DNA from: Prevotella sp.
GTDB taxonomy: Bacteria; Bacteroidota; Bacteroidia; Bacteroidales; Bacteroidaceae
NCBI GenBank assembly: GCA_017554145.1
Contig: JAFZIZ010000008.1
Coordinates: 124,001-188,000 of the forward strand
DNA: 64,000 nt
Reading direction: 5' to 3'
In this document: positions 1-9,298 of the stretch, in pieces
Layout: every line of letters starts with the position of its first letter
How positions within the stretch are numbered: the stretch's first letter is position 1
Notes under the pieces: generated by a model
The model's database searches: none
What the model saw: only the letters and a program-made list of their open reading frames with translations
What the model was told of the DNA's origin: nothing
Translations under genes and position numbers: made by a program

Positions 1-98
1 ACGGTATTATAGAAGCACGCGCCAAATATCCTGACTCGAAAGAGGTGGAATATATCTGTTCGTTCATCGAGAACTCTAAGCGCGGAGTCATCAGATAA
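1..98 (+). CDS. lpxA: LpxA C-terminus (UDP-N-acetylglucosamine acyltransferase), partial
   Basis: Only the last 31 codons are in the window. The frame ends in SKRGVIR followed by TAA at 96-98, which matches the conserved ...RGLIR end of LpxA. LpxA adds the first 3-hydroxyacyl chain to UDP-GlcNAc in lipid A synthesis. Its stop codon shares one base with the miaA start (TAA/ATG at 96-100). An lpxA-miaA order is, as I recall, usual in Bacteroidetes. The identification rests on a short tail plus gene order, so it is probable rather than certain. Confidence 0.7.
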   Translation, partial: GIIEARAKYPDSKEVEYICSFIENSKRGVIR

Positions 99-988
99 TG
101 ACGCTCATCGTCGTCATCGGTCCCACGGCTGTCGGAAAAACAGCACTCTGCATCGATATCGCACGCTATTATGGCATACCTATCATCAATGCAGACTCTC
201 GTCAGATATATCGTGAACTGAAGATTGGTACAGCGACACCGACGACAGAGCAGCTTCAAGCAGTGAAGCATTATTTCGTGGGCAGCATCGGCATCGACGA
301 CTATTATAACGCCTCTATGTATGAGCAGGATGTGTTGTCGCTCCTTGACGAGCAATTCAAACGTTCATCCATCCAACTGCTTTCCGGAGGTAGTATGATG
401 TATATCGACGCTGTATGTAACGGTATCGATGATATCCCTACCGTGAGGGATGATATCAGGGAGAAAATGAAAAGGAGATACGAGGAAGAAGGATTAGAAG
501 CACTCTGTAAGGATTTACAACGCCTCGACCCTGAACATTACGAGACAGTAGACCGAAAGAATCATCGCCGCGTGATTCATGCTTTGGAGATCTGCTACCA
601 GACTGGCCGCACCTACACATCCTTCCGCACTCAGGAGAAGAAAGCCCGTCCCTTTCAGATTGTCAAGATCGGATTGAACCGCAATCGCGAGGAACTCTAT
701 GACCGTATTAACCGACGCGTTGACAGGATGATGGACGAAGGATTATTGGAAGAGGCCCGTTCGCTCTATGACAAACGGAGCAACAATGCACTCAACACAG
801 TTGGCTACAAAGAAATGTTCGCCTATCTCGATGGCATCTGGAGTCTTGACGAAGCCATTGAACGCATCAAAGGAAACACCCGTCGCTATGCCCGTAAGCA
901 GCTCACTTGGTTTAAGCGCGACGAACAAATACAATGGTTTCATCCACAACAAGAAGAAATACTGAAGTATATAGCACAATATGAATAA
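98..988 (+). CDS. miaA: tRNA dimethylallyltransferase MiaA
   Basis: MiaA transfers a dimethylallyl group from DMAPP to N6 of A37 in tRNAs that read U-starting codons. The 296-residue protein has the family P-loop GPTAVGKT at residues 8-15, then the NADSRQIYR segment and the [13 protein letters not shown] region typical of the family. The length is usual. The start overlaps the stop of lpxA by one base and the 3' end overlaps the next gene (PBP) by 8 bp, so the genes are translationally coupled in one operon. I see nothing unusual in it. Confidence 0.95.
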   Translation: MTLIVVIGPTAVGKTALCIDIARYYGIPIINADSRQIYRELKIGTATPTTEQLQAVKHYFVGSIGIDDYYNASMYEQDVLSLLDEQFKRSSIQLLSGGSMMYIDAVCNGIDDIPTVRDDIREKMKRRYEEEGLEALCKDLQRLDPEHYETVDRKNHRRVIHALEICYQTGRTYTSFRTQEKKARPFQIVKIGLNRNREELYDRINRRVDRMMDEGLLEEARSLYDKRSNNALNTVGYKEMFAYLDGIWSLDEAIERIKGNTRRYARKQLTWFKRDEQIQWFHPQQEEILKYIAQYE

Positions 989-3434
989 GTACTTAGAAAA
1001 AACACTCCAAGCCCCCAAAAAGGGTTGGCAATGGTATAAACGATTGTATCAGGGACGCAAATGGTACACCAAGACGGCGATAGGTTTCGCCTCGTTCATA
1101 GCAGCCTTTTTACTCTACCTCTTTATGGTAGATATCAATTTCCTATGGCTTTTCGGCAAATCGCCCAGCCTTGGCGCTATTATGCACCCCAAGACCACAC
1201 AGGCTTCCGAGCTCTATAGTGCTGATGGTGTATTGATTGGAAAATACTTCAGCGAGAACCGCACGCCTGTGGAGTTTGATGATGTGAATCCCGTATTCTG
1301 GCGTGCGTTGATAGATACCGAGGACGAGCGCTACTATCAGCACTTTGGCATAGACTTTCAAGGTGTCTTCGCAGCCTTCAAGGACTATGTAGTACATCAT
1401 GATGCCCGCGGCGCCTCTACCATCACCCAACAGTTAGTGAAGAATATGTTCCGTGTCCGCACAGAATATTCCACTGGTCTTCTTGGATATATCCCTGGCG
1501 TTAAGATGCTCATTATGAAGAGCAAAGAGTGGATCACTGCTGTGAAACTCGAACTATTCTTCGATAAGCAGGAGATTCTGACAATGTATGCCAATACCGT
1601 TGATTTCGGCTCAAATGCCTTCGGTATTAAGACGGCAGCCAAAACCTATTTCGGTACGACACCTAAGAACCTCACACCCGATCAGTGTGCCATTCTCGTA
1701 GGACTCTTGAAGGCAACAACTTACTATAATCCACGCATCAATCCCGAGAACTCGTTCAACCGCCGCAATGTGGTGCTAAACAACATGCTCAGGCATAAGG
1801 ACATCACCGCGGAGGCTTATGACACACTGAAACAGAAACCCATCGACCTCGACTACAGCGTCGAGAACAACTACGACGGTCAGGCTCTTTATTTCCGCGA
1901 TGGAGTAGCCAGTTTCCTTCGTGATTGGTGCAACGAGAATGATATCGACCTCTATCGCGATGGTCTTAAAATATACACCACCATTGATACGCGTATGCAG
2001 AAATACGCCGAAGAGGCCGTCACCAAGCAGATGAAGATTATTCAGAAGAGTTTCGATAATCACTGGCAAAACATGAACCCTTGGCGTGACGAACGCGGTC
2101 AGGAGATACCTCATTTCATCGAAGACCTTGCCAAGAAGTTGCCTTATTATAAATATCTGTCGCAAAAGTATCACAATAATCAGGACTCCATCAACTATCA
2201 TCTCAATCAGCCCCACATTGTGAAACTCTTCGACTATGAGCAAGGCTATATCGAAAAGGAAATGTCAACGATGGACTCCATACGTTATATGGAACATTTC
2301 ATGCACTGCGGCTTCGTGGCGATGGAGCCACAGACCGGTCATGTGAAAGCTTGGGTGGGCGATCTCGACTTCAAGACGTGGAAATATGACAAAGTGACGG
2401 CCATGCGTCAACCAGGTTCCACCTTTAAGCTCTTCGTCTATTCGGAAGCAATGAACCAAGGTATCACCCCTTGTGATACCCGTCAGGATGCCTTCTTCTC
2501 GATGAAAGTCTACGACAAACGCCAAAAGAAAGAAGTACTCTGGGCACCAACCAATGCCGATGGTCGTTTTTCGAATGCCAATATCACATTGAAACAGGCC
2601 TTCGCCATGAGTGTCAACTCTGTGGCTGTCCGTCTCGGTCAAGAGGTTGGTATTCCACAAATTGTGAAGACTGCCCACGCTATGGGTATCAAGAGTAAGC
2701 TTGACCCCACTCCTGCCCTCGCCCTCGGTTCCAGCGATGTCAACCTACTCGAACTCGTCAATGCCTATTGCACACCCGTCAACGACGGCAAGGCTCATGA
2801 ACCCGTCCTCGTTGCCCGTATTCTCGACCGTGACGGCAATGAGATATATACTGCACCCACCGAACAGAAACAAGCCCTCCCCCATAAGAGTGCTTTCTTC
2901 GTACAGCAACTCTTGCAGGGTGGCATGCATGGCACCAGCAGTGCCCTTTATCGCTTCATTAGCAAATATCTCAATGATACTGACTTCGGTGGCAAGACCG
3001 GTACATCAAACAACCATTCTGATGCATGGTTCGTTGGCACTACACCATGCCTCGTCGTTGGTGCCTGGGTGGGTGGTGAATATCGCTGCATCCATTTCCG
3101 TACTGGACAATTAGGACAAGGCAACCGCACGGCATTACCCATCTGTGGCAACTTCCTCGAACTCGTATTGGGTGATCCTGCTTTCAAGAAATATCGCACC
3201 AAATTCACCGTACCGAAGGATATCGATGCTTCGATGGCGCAATATGGTTGTGGTGGCTATTTCAAAGCACCGTCTGACTCCGATTCTCTCTCCGTCGATA
3301 GCATCCATCATGAAAGAGCCATTCCCGGCGAAGGTCAACCTGCTGGGGAAGGATCTCCTATTCCTTCGGATCATAACGGCAGCCAATCAACACTTCCCTC
3401 TCAGCCACAAGCCGCTGAGGAACCTAAAGAATGA
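981..3434 (+). CDS. mrcA: Class A penicillin-binding protein 1A (transglycosylase/transpeptidase)
   Basis: A bifunctional peptidoglycan synthase of 817 residues. A short cytoplasmic N-terminus precedes one transmembrane segment at about residues 32-50. The GT51 glycosyltransferase domain carries the [12 protein letters not shown] motif at 114-125 (catalytic Glu114) and [10 protein letters not shown] at 143-152. The transpeptidase domain has SxxK at 480-483 (Ser480 nucleophile), SVN at 544-546 and KTG at 672-674. The last ~60 residues form a Ser/Pro/Glu-rich low-complexity tail. The gene overlaps the end of miaA by 8 bp. The product acts at the outer face of the inner membrane. The family call is firm; the symbol (mrcA/ponA) is by convention only. 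Confidence 0.95.
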   Translation: MNKYLEKTLQAPKKGWQWYKRLYQGRKWYTKTAIGFASFIAAFLLYLFMVDINFLWLFGKSPSLGAIMHPKTTQASELYSADGVLIGKYFSENRTPVEFDDVNPVFWRALIDTEDERYYQHFGIDFQGVFAAFKDYVVHHDARGASTITQQLVKNMFRVRTEYSTGLLGYIPGVKMLIMKSKEWITAVKLELFFDKQEILTMYANTVDFGSNAFGIKTAAKTYFGTTPKNLTPDQCAILVGLLKATTYYNPRINPENSFNRRNVVLNNMLRHKDITAEAYDTLKQKPIDLDYSVENNYDGQALYFRDGVASFLRDWCNENDIDLYRDGLKIYTTIDTRMQKYAEEAVTKQMKIIQKSFDNHWQNMNPWRDERGQEIPHFIEDLAKKLPYYKYLSQKYHNNQDSINYHLNQPHIVKLFDYEQGYIEKEMSTMDSIRYMEHFMHCGFVAMEPQTGHVKAWVGDLDFKTWKYDKVTAMRQPGSTFKLFVYSEAMNQGITPCDTRQDAFFSMKVYDKRQKKEVLWAPTNADGRFSNANITLKQAFAMSVNSVAVRLGQEVGIPQIVKTAHAMGIKSKLDPTPALALGSSDVNLLELVNAYCTPVNDGKAHEPVLVARILDRDGNEIYTAPTEQKQALPHKSAFFVQQLLQGGMHGTSSALYRFISKYLNDTDFGGKTGTSNNHSDAWFVGTTPCLVVGAWVGGEYRCIHFRTGQLGQGNRTALPICGNFLELVLGDPAFKKYRTKFTVPKDIDASMAQYGCGGYFKAPSDSDSLSVDSIHHERAIPGEGQPAGEGSPIPSDHNGSQSTLPSQPQAAEEPKE

Positions 3435-3514
3435 TATAATGGATTTAAGGAGTACTTTTAATACGTATTTCGAATATTTTTCGTAATTTCGCCTCCAATA
3501 AGAACGAAAGAGTT

Positions 3515-4345
3515 ATGATTACATTCCCTCATGCAAAAGTGAATCTCGGACTGAACGTGGTGGAACGCAGAGCCGACGGATACCATAACCTGCAGACAGT
3601 GTTCTATCCTGTGAGCATCAAAGACGCACTGGAGGTGACACCAATGGACGACACATTCCCTTCTGAAGTAGACTGTGACATCAAGGTGACGAACATCAAT
3701 ATTGAAGGCGACGAACAGAAGAACCTTGTGGTAAGAGCCTACAATCTACTTAAAAAAGACTTCCCTTCCCTGCCCCGACTACATGCACATCTCTACAAAG
3801 GAATACCCACACAGGCAGGTATGGGCGGCGGCTCCAGCGATGCCTCTGCGATGTTAGTGTTACTGAACAAATCGTTTGGATTAGGACTATCGGAACAGCA
3901 GCTCATCCAGTATGCGGCACAATTGGGGGCTGACTGTGCTTTCTTTATCATGAACCGCCCTGCGTATGCAGAAGGTATCGGTAATCAGTTGACACCCATC
4001 AACCTGAGTCTGAAGGGTTACCACATGGCAGTAGTACGTCCTGACATCCCCGTTTCCACCAAACAGGCTTATGCACGCATCACACCACAGATGCCAAGGA
4101 AGTGTTGTAAAGACATCGTGATGCAACCTGTAGATACATGGAAGGATGAACTGGTGAATGATTTCGAACAAGGTATCTTTGCCATCCATCCAGAACTAGA
4201 AGTTATCAAACAGAAAATCTATGAAGAAGGGGCTGTCTATGCAGCCATGAGCGGAAGCGGAAGTGCCCTGTTCGGACTATTCAAGGAAACGAGGAATCTG
4301 GCAGCAGTCTTCCCCGACATGTTCACAGAAACACTCGAATTATAA
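3515..4345 (+). CDS. ispE: 4-diphosphocytidyl-2-C-methyl-D-erythritol kinase IspE
   Basis: A GHMP kinase that phosphorylates CDP-methylerythritol in the MEP route to isoprenoids. The N-terminal PHAKVNLGLNVVERRADGYH is the family signature. The GHMP P-loop AGMGGGSSDAS lies at residues 101-111, and a C-terminal AMSGSGSALFGLF segment forms GHMP motif 3. At 276 residues it has the usual length. An 80-bp gap separates it from the PBP gene; it contains a weak promoter-like TAATTTCG at 3484-3491 with no clear -33 element. A strong hairpin at 4366-4399 follows the gene. MiaA also uses an isoprenoid precursor, so the neighbourhood is loosely coherent. Confidence 0.95.
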   Translation: MITFPHAKVNLGLNVVERRADGYHNLQTVFYPVSIKDALEVTPMDDTFPSEVDCDIKVTNINIEGDEQKNLVVRAYNLLKKDFPSLPRLHAHLYKGIPTQAGMGGGSSDASAMLVLLNKSFGLGLSEQQLIQYAAQLGADCAFFIMNRPAYAEGIGNQLTPINLSLKGYHMAVVRPDIPVSTKQAYARITPQMPRKCCKDIVMQPVDTWKDELVNDFEQGIFAIHPELEVIKQKIYEEGAVYAAMSGSGSALFGLFKETRNLAAVFPDMFTETLEL

Positions 4346-4365
4346 ATAATAAAATAAGATACAAT

Positions 4366-4399
4366 AAAAATATGGTTATCTCACGACAACCATATTTTT
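4366..4399. terminator. Hairpin terminator, probably bidirectional
   Basis: A perfect 12-bp inverted repeat (AAAAATATGGTT at 4366-4377 and its complement at 4388-4399) encloses a 10-nt loop, with T-runs in both directions. It lies 20 bp after the ispE stop, so it can end that transcript. On the minus strand it lies about 40 nt beyond a consensus promoter and would end a short RNA. Confidence 0.85.
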
Positions 4400-4436
4400 A
4401 ATTAACCTTAATAATCTAATACCATGAAAAACACAT
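4366..4436 (-). ncRNA. Candidate small RNA, about 70 nt
   Basis: A well-formed minus-strand promoter (-7 TATCTTTG at 4439-4446, -33 TTG at 4467-4469, 20-bp spacer) faces a gene-free stretch. About 40 nt later it meets the perfect hairpin at 4366-4399, which ends in a U-run. No credible reading frame lies between, so the layout is promoter, ~40-nt leader, terminator. The unpaired 5' part contains TGGTATTAGATTATTAAGG. I have an impression of similar sequence between genes in other Bacteroidales but cannot verify it. Function and target are unknown; the call is an inference from architecture. Confidence 0.45.
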
Positions 4437-4438
4437 TG

Positions 4439-4469
4439 CAAAGATAGAAATATCATTTGCTTCTCGCAA
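4439..4469 (-). promoter_or_regulatory. Orphan Bacteroidetes-type promoter (candidate sRNA)
   Basis: Read on the minus strand: -33 TTG (4467-4469), 20-bp spacer, -7 TATCTTTG (4439-4446). No minus-strand gene starts downstream before the hairpin at 4399-4366. The DUF3256 gene lies upstream of it and runs in the same direction, so it cannot be that gene's promoter. Confidence 0.6.
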
Positions 4470-4513
4470 GTGTAGTTTCAATATATACTACATATTTAAT
4501 ACATTTTAAGTGT

Positions 4514-5080
4514 TTAGTGTACCCATTTGACGTATTTTAACCGTCCAAATTCTTCTTCCTGCTCCTCAAAAGCCCTTGGATCAAGTGCATCAGCTATACA
4601 AAGCGACAACCCTACAGTGGTATCAAACTTGAACGTTGCCACATAGGGTTCCTGAGGAAGTGACAGATGGGGTGCCACATCAAGAGGTTTCCATTGAACG
4701 GAATAAACCTCTACCTTACTCTCAGGGGAATCCTTGCCATAGGTAGTGATTACGCAGACCACCTGATTACAACTATCTACTGCCTCGTTGACAGGCATTA
4801 TATGCATCGTAATCCGCAACGAAGGACTAAGCTGAATATCCGCCAATACGTCGGTCAGCGAGAGCATCTCACTCTTACCTCCTAATTCGTTACGAACCTC
4901 AGCCTTCATACCAGAATCAATAAAGTCGATAAAGTCCAACTTACTGTTTTCCGTCAGGTAAGGTAGCATCTGAGCAGGCATCCGCTGAAACACCTCCCTC
5001 ATCTTCGGCTGAGCCTGACAAGGAATCATGAATAGCATGACGACAACCGTCAACAATACCCTATAAATCTCTTTAACCAT
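4514..5080 (-). CDS. DUF3256 family secreted protein
   Basis: A 188-residue protein with a clear signal peptide (VLLTVVVMLFMIPCQAQ, cleavage near residue 24), so it is exported. The remainder matches my memory of DUF3256, a Bacteroidetes-specific family of unknown function; no catalytic motif is visible. It is the last gene of the long leftward operon that starts at ileS, 24 bp after the paaK-like gene. Its ATG (5078-5080) lies inside a heptamer repeat array, so the first codons (MVK) are themselves repeat-derived. Confidence 0.75.
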   Translation of the reverse strand: MVKEIYRVLLTVVVMLFMIPCQAQPKMREVFQRMPAQMLPYLTENSKLDFIDFIDSGMKAEVRNELGGKSEMLSLTDVLADIQLSPSLRITMHIMPVNEAVDSCNQVVCVITTYGKDSPESKVEVYSVQWKPLDVAPHLSLPQEPYVATFKFDTTVGLSLCIADALDPRAFEEQEEEFGRLKYVKWVH

Positions 5081-5105
5081 TAACCAATAACCTTTAACCG
5101 TTATT
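5071..5105 (-). repeat. Heptamer array, 5 units, covering the DUF3256 start codon
   Basis: Five 7-bp units. On the plus strand they read CTTTAAC, then CATTAAC, with three further variants. The array runs from inside the DUF3256 coding sequence, through its ATG, to the paaK stop codon. The unit is the same as in the arrays before metH and smpB 53 kb away. Confidence 0.75.
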
Positions 5106-6412
5106 TATCCACGTCCCGGACGAAGGTCTTTCACTCTGACAGCCTTACCTTCGCTGACAGGCAGAGAGCCTTTCTTCACCAGTTTCACTCTCGGCGTCAG
5201 CAGGATTTCATCCTTCAAGGCACGCTGGATATCCTTCGTCATCTTCTGAAGTTCAGGATATACATCAGTGTTCAATCCATCGAGTTCTACCTCAACCGTC
5301 ATGATATCGTTATCTTCCTCGGTATCGAGGGTGATAAGATAGTTGCTGCCCAAACCAGGATATTTGACGAGAATCTTCTCCACCTGCATGGGGAATACGT
5401 TGACACCCTTGATAATAAACATATCGTCGGTACGTCCTTTGATACGGTCGATGCGACGATGCGTACGTCCACAAGGACACTCACCAGGAATAACACGCGT
5501 CAGGTCGCGGGTACGATAGCGCAGGATTGGCATCATCGTACGGTCGAGGGTAGTCAATACCATCTCACCCATCTCTCCGTCGGGCACTGGCTCCAACGTA
5601 TCAGGATCTACAATCTCTAGGATATAGTTGTCTTCCCAGAGGTGCATACCATTCTGCTCCAAGCACTCGAAAGCCACACCAGGACCATTCATTTCCGTCA
5701 TACCGAACGAGTTATATGCCTTGACACCCAACAGGCGCTCAATGCGCTGGCGCTGCTCTTCCGTATGAGGTTCAGCACCGATAAACAACGTGTGAAGTTT
5801 AGTGGAACGGGGATCAACACCCTCCTCTTGGAACACCTCAGCCAGACGGATGGCATAGGAAGGGATGGCATGCAGACAGGTGGTACCGAAGTCCTTGATG
5901 AACATAATCTGACGCTTAGAATTACCAGCGGCGGCAGGAACAGTGGTAGCACCCAACTTCTCTGCACCATGCTGGAATCCCAGACCACCCGTGAACATAC
6001 CATAGCCAGAAGAGTTTTGGAAGACATCGGTGTCGCGGCAGCCTACCATATACATGTCACGTGCAATCATGTTTGCCCATGAGTCGATATCGTGACGCGA
6101 ATAGGTCACTACCGTAGGATGGCCTGTCGTACCACTAGTAGAATGGATGCGGATGGCATCCTTCATATCACCGCCTACCAATCCGAATGGATAGTTGTCG
6201 CGCAAGTCCTGCTTCGTGGTGAACGGAATCTTACGGATGTCTGCCACGGTCTGAATACTGTCGGGCGTGATTCCTAAATCACCCAGACGCTTCTTGTAGA
6301 AAGGTGACTGTAGAGCAATCTCAATGCTCTTACGTAACTTTTTCACTTGCAATGCCTCTAACTCTTTGCGAGGCATTGTCTCCAATTCTGGTTGCCAATA
6401 CTGATTGTTCAT
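5105..6412 (-). CDS. paaK: Phenylacetate-CoA ligase-like AMP-forming ligase
   Basis: An adenylate-forming enzyme of 435 residues. The ATP-binding loop STSGTTGHPT lies at residues 91-100, followed by a FGMTEMNGPGVAFEC core motif and YRTRDLTRV. The family activates aryl acids such as phenylacetate to CoA thioesters. In anaerobic Bacteroidales it probably works in aryl-acid metabolism linked to indolepyruvate oxidoreductase, but that partner is not in this window. The gene follows the ABC ATPase with a 17-bp gap. The family is certain; the substrate is inferred. Confidence 0.85.
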   Translation of the reverse strand: MNNQYWQPELETMPRKELEALQVKKLRKSIEIALQSPFYKKRLGDLGITPDSIQTVADIRKIPFTTKQDLRDNYPFGLVGGDMKDAIRIHSTSGTTGHPTVVTYSRHDIDSWANMIARDMYMVGCRDTDVFQNSSGYGMFTGGLGFQHGAEKLGATTVPAAAGNSKRQIMFIKDFGTTCLHAIPSYAIRLAEVFQEEGVDPRSTKLHTLFIGAEPHTEEQRQRIERLLGVKAYNSFGMTEMNGPGVAFECLEQNGMHLWEDNYILEIVDPDTLEPVPDGEMGEMVLTTLDRTMMPILRYRTRDLTRVIPGECPCGRTHRRIDRIKGRTDDMFIIKGVNVFPMQVEKILVKYPGLGSNYLITLDTEEDNDIMTVEVELDGLNTDVYPELQKMTKDIQRALKDEILLTPRVKLVKKGSLPVSEGKAVRVKDLRPGRG

Positions 6413-6429
6413 ATCTTTTCGTTTTTAAT

Positions 6430-7074
6430 TTATAGTTTCAATGTATAATCATACGTCAAAGGAAGGTGCTTGCCAATGCTCGTGACAATAACGCCGCACT
6501 GTGTTGACTCCTTCACCTGCATCACCATGTCTGCCATCAACTGGGCATTTACGTCGTCAAGATGGGATATCGGCTCATCCACCACGAGGAAGTCGAAAGG
6601 CTGTGCCAACGAGCGCATGAAGGCGACACGCTGTTGCTGTCCCTGTGAGAGAAGACCGGCTTTCTGATGCAACTTCTCAGCAATACCCAACTTGCTGAAC
6701 CATTCTTCTATCGTCGCCTTACTGACGGTACTGGTCAAGCGGTTCTTAATCTGTACATTCTCCAATGCCGTGAGTTCAGGGAAGAGACGCATCTCCTGAA
6801 AGAGCATACCGATATGCTGTTGACGCACCGTCACCCATTGGGATATCTTATAGCGTCGCACATCATCCTGATCAAAGAATATCTGTCCCGAATAATCGTG
6901 GCGATAGCCTAAGAGGTAACTGCAGAACGTACTCTTGCCCATACCACTCTCCGCCTCTACCAGATAGGTATTGCCTTTCTCGAAGTCTACCTCCGTATGC
7001 CATATCTGTGAGTTCATATCCTCGCGGTCGACAAAGACCTGCGGCACTACTTGATGTAATGATATTATCCTCAT
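6430..7074 (-). CDS. Lone ABC transporter ATP-binding protein (LolD/FtsE-like)
   Basis: A 214-residue ABC ATPase with no permease gene beside it. It has Walker A (SGMGKST), the Q-loop MLFQEMRLFPELTALENV, the signature LSQGQQQRVAFMRSLA and Walker B FLVVDEP, with SHLDD as D-loop. The switch region reads VIVTSIGKHLP where a histidine normally follows the strand (VxxTH), so the H-loop histidine appears to be replaced by serine. The Q-loop/FPELTALENV pattern resembles the MacB/LolD/FtsE group. It overlaps no neighbour and lies 4 bp after rsmE. The transported substrate is unknown. Confidence 0.8.
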   Translation of the reverse strand: MRIISLHQVVPQVFVDREDMNSQIWHTEVDFEKGNTYLVEAESGMGKSTFCSYLLGYRHDYSGQIFFDQDDVRRYKISQWVTVRQQHIGMLFQEMRLFPELTALENVQIKNRLTSTVSKATIEEWFSKLGIAEKLHQKAGLLSQGQQQRVAFMRSLAQPFDFLVVDEPISHLDDVNAQLMADMVMQVKESTQCGVIVTSIGKHLPLTYDYTLKL

Positions 7075-7078
7075 ACGC

Positions 7079-7801
7079 TTATTCGTTTTTACTTAGTTGT
7101 GCCATCATCACGGCAGCCAGTCCTGCTGTCTCCGTCCTTAGTCGTGAGGTTCCCAGATGCACGGAATGATAACCTTGTGCAAGGGCTTCCTTCACTTCAT
7201 CCATAGAGAAATCACCCTCCGGACCAATGAGTATGGTAACATCCTCTGTAGCAGCGAGGGCTTTGAGTTCATCGAAGAGGAAGGTACGTTCCACTTCCTC
7301 GTAACAATGGGCAATATACTTGTCACTACCTCTGTCGGCAGTGATAAAATCCTTGAACGATGTCATCTCATGAAGTACAGGCTTCCATGCCTTGCGGCTC
7401 TGTTTCATCGCAGAGACCGCTATTTTGTCTAATCGTTCCGTCTTGACGACCTTACGTTCCGAGAACTTACAATCCAAGAAAGTAATCTCGTCAATACCTA
7501 TCTCCACCGCCTTCTCAATCATCCATTCTATACGGTCGATGAGTTTCGTAGGAGCAATAGCAAGATGGATATGTCCCTGCCAAGGACGCTCCTGAGGCAT
7601 CGTCTCCTGAATGGCATACATACAATGATGGTTGGAGGCAACAGTAACTTCAGCCCGATAGAAACACCCCTGCCCGTCCATCAGCATCAACTCGTCACCA
7701 GTACCCAGACGGAGCACCCGCACAGCATGCGATGCCTCATCGGACGGCAACTCCTGTAAGTGGGCTGCATCGGGGACATAGAAGTATCTCGTTTCTTTCA
7801 T
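7079..7801 (-). CDS. rsmE: 16S rRNA (uracil1498-N3)-methyltransferase RsmE
   Basis: A SPOUT-class methyltransferase that methylates U1498 of 16S rRNA in the assembled 30S subunit. The 240-residue length is typical. The N-terminal PUA-like part contains HAVRVLRLGTGDEL. The C-terminal knot has ILIGPEGDFSMDE and LGTSRLRTETAGLAA, the conserved SAM-binding segments. It lies 6 bp after the MFS gene and 4 bp before the ABC ATPase in the long leftward operon. Confidence 0.95.
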   Translation of the reverse strand: MKETRYFYVPDAAHLQELPSDEASHAVRVLRLGTGDELMLMDGQGCFYRAEVTVASNHHCMYAIQETMPQERPWQGHIHLAIAPTKLIDRIEWMIEKAVEIGIDEITFLDCKFSERKVVKTERLDKIAVSAMKQSRKAWKPVLHEMTSFKDFITADRGSDKYIAHCYEEVERTFLFDELKALAATEDVTILIGPEGDFSMDEVKEALAQGYHSVHLGTSRLRTETAGLAAVMMAQLSKNE

Positions 7802-7807
7802 CGTTAA

Positions 7808-9058
7808 TTATACTTTAACCTCTTCTTTTTTAGGACGGAATATCAGAGCGAAGGCAATTGCTACAACCATCGCATAGACGGCGAAGATATACCAACAGGA
7901 AACCCAGTCGATTTCACCTGTACTATTGGTATGTGCATTTACTACAGCCTGTGCTACTAAAGAGCCTGACGTTGCACCAATGCCGTTAGTCATCAACATA
8001 AACAAACCCTGTGCTCTGGATCGTATACTGGCATCCGTAGACTTATTGACAAAGAGGGAGCCGCTGATATGAAAGAAGTCAAAGGCGACACCATAGACAA
8101 TCATCGACAGGATGAACATCCACACACCACTGCCAGGATTACCCATGCCTAATAGTCCGAAACGAAGTACCCATGCCAACATCGCAATGAGCATCACATT
8201 CTTAATACCATAGCGTTTCATGAAGAAAGGGATGAGCAAGATACAGCATGTCTCACTGATCTGTGATATAGAATAGAGAACCACTGGATAGTTCACTCCG
8301 AAGGAATCCGCATATTCGGGCATCGTTTGGAAATGGTCAATGAAAGGAGTCGCAAAGCCGTTTGTGATCTGAAGACTTACTCCCAAGAAGATGGAAAAGA
8401 CAAAGAATATCGCCATCTTCTTCTGCTTGAATAACGAGAAAGCCTGTAGTCCCAAGGCTTCGGCAAAGGATTTCTTGTTACCATCAGTATTGACAGGACA
8501 GGAAGGAAGTGTAAAACTATAAAGGAATAAAAGGACACTAAGGGCACCACTCATGATAAACTGGTTCTGGTTCTGTTCAAAATCCAATACGTCGACCAAC
8601 CACATCATGGCAATAAAACCGATTGTTCCAAAGACACGGATAGGCGGAAAATCCTTAATCGTATCCAAGCCCGCCTTTGCCAATACACTGTAAGCGACGG
8701 AATATGATAATGCAAGCGATGGCATATAGAAAGCGACACTCATGGCATAGAGTCCGAACAAGACACTGAACTCCGCATGATCACCCTGTTGGTAACCATA
8801 CCAACCAGCGAGTATCATAAAGGTACCGGCAAGCAGATGACAATAGCCTAACAGACGTTGGGCAGGTATCCAACGGTCGGCGACTATGCCCATCAGGGCA
8901 GGCATGAAGATGGATACGACACCCTGCATGGCAAAGAAGGAACCGATATGGTTGCCCATCCCAATCTTACTCAGATAGATACCCATACAGGTCAAGTAGG
9001 AGCCCCATACTGCGAACTCCAAGAAGTTCATCACTGCCAAACGTACCTTCAGATTCAT
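7808..9058 (-). CDS. Nucleoside permease-like MFS transporter (NupG family)
   Basis: A 416-residue integral membrane protein with about twelve hydrophobic segments. It opens with MNLKVRLAVMNFLEFAVWGSYL, the usual start of the NupG-like nucleoside:proton symporters of Bacteroidetes. WIPAQRLLGYCHLLAGTFM and SRAQGLFMLMTNGIGATSG are also family-like. It would import nucleosides across the inner membrane. It lies between the small overlapping ORF and rsmE with only a few bases on either side. The exact substrate is inferred. Confidence 0.85.
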   Translation of the reverse strand: MNLKVRLAVMNFLEFAVWGSYLTCMGIYLSKIGMGNHIGSFFAMQGVVSIFMPALMGIVADRWIPAQRLLGYCHLLAGTFMILAGWYGYQQGDHAEFSVLFGLYAMSVAFYMPSLALSYSVAYSVLAKAGLDTIKDFPPIRVFGTIGFIAMMWLVDVLDFEQNQNQFIMSGALSVLLFLYSFTLPSCPVNTDGNKKSFAEALGLQAFSLFKQKKMAIFFVFSIFLGVSLQITNGFATPFIDHFQTMPEYADSFGVNYPVVLYSISQISETCCILLIPFFMKRYGIKNVMLIAMLAWVLRFGLLGMGNPGSGVWMFILSMIVYGVAFDFFHISGSLFVNKSTDASIRSRAQGLFMLMTNGIGATSGSLVAQAVVNAHTNSTGEIDWVSCWYIFAVYAMVVAIAFALIFRPKKEEVKV

Positions 9059-9064
9059 ACCTTT

Positions 9065-9298
9065 TTATGTTATTGGTTCATTATCTTTCCAGAGAGTCAG
9101 TTGCCCTTCGTCATCTTTTCGCAGGCTTAAGCTCGACATTTCCCACTCGGTAAACGGAAGTTCCTTCTTTAGCGGATAATACTGGACTACCTTTCCGTGG
9201 GATATTTCCACGACGTGTTGTGTCAGCACTGTTCCCTGAGGCGTCAGGAGTTCTGCGCAGGCTATCCGCCTTGTTTTCTGTGTCATTCTTTGGCTCAT
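9065..9298 (-). CDS. Small conserved-looking protein overlapping the DUF4296 gene
   Basis: A 77-residue frame that overlaps the 3' end of the DUF4296 gene by 188 bp in another frame on the same strand. It looks like real protein: HVVEISHGKVVQYYPLKKE followed by LPFTEW resembles the small N-terminal composite domain of amidohydrolases, with no catalytic barrel after it. Similar small ORFs beside this operon in other Bacteroidetes are a recollection I cannot check. An alternative ATG lies at 9286. It ends 6 bp before the MFS start, so translation could be coupled. Function is unknown. Confidence 0.55.
   Translation of the reverse strand: MSQRMTQKTRRIACAELLTPQGTVLTQHVVEISHGKVVQYYPLKKELPFTEWEMSSLSLRKDDEGQLTLWKDNEPIT

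Noticed and set aside
4424..4447. A seven-codon ORF (MKNTLQR) after the ispE terminator
   Set aside because: Too short, no independent promoter on the plus strand and it overlaps the minus-strand promoter; more likely part of the small-RNA region.
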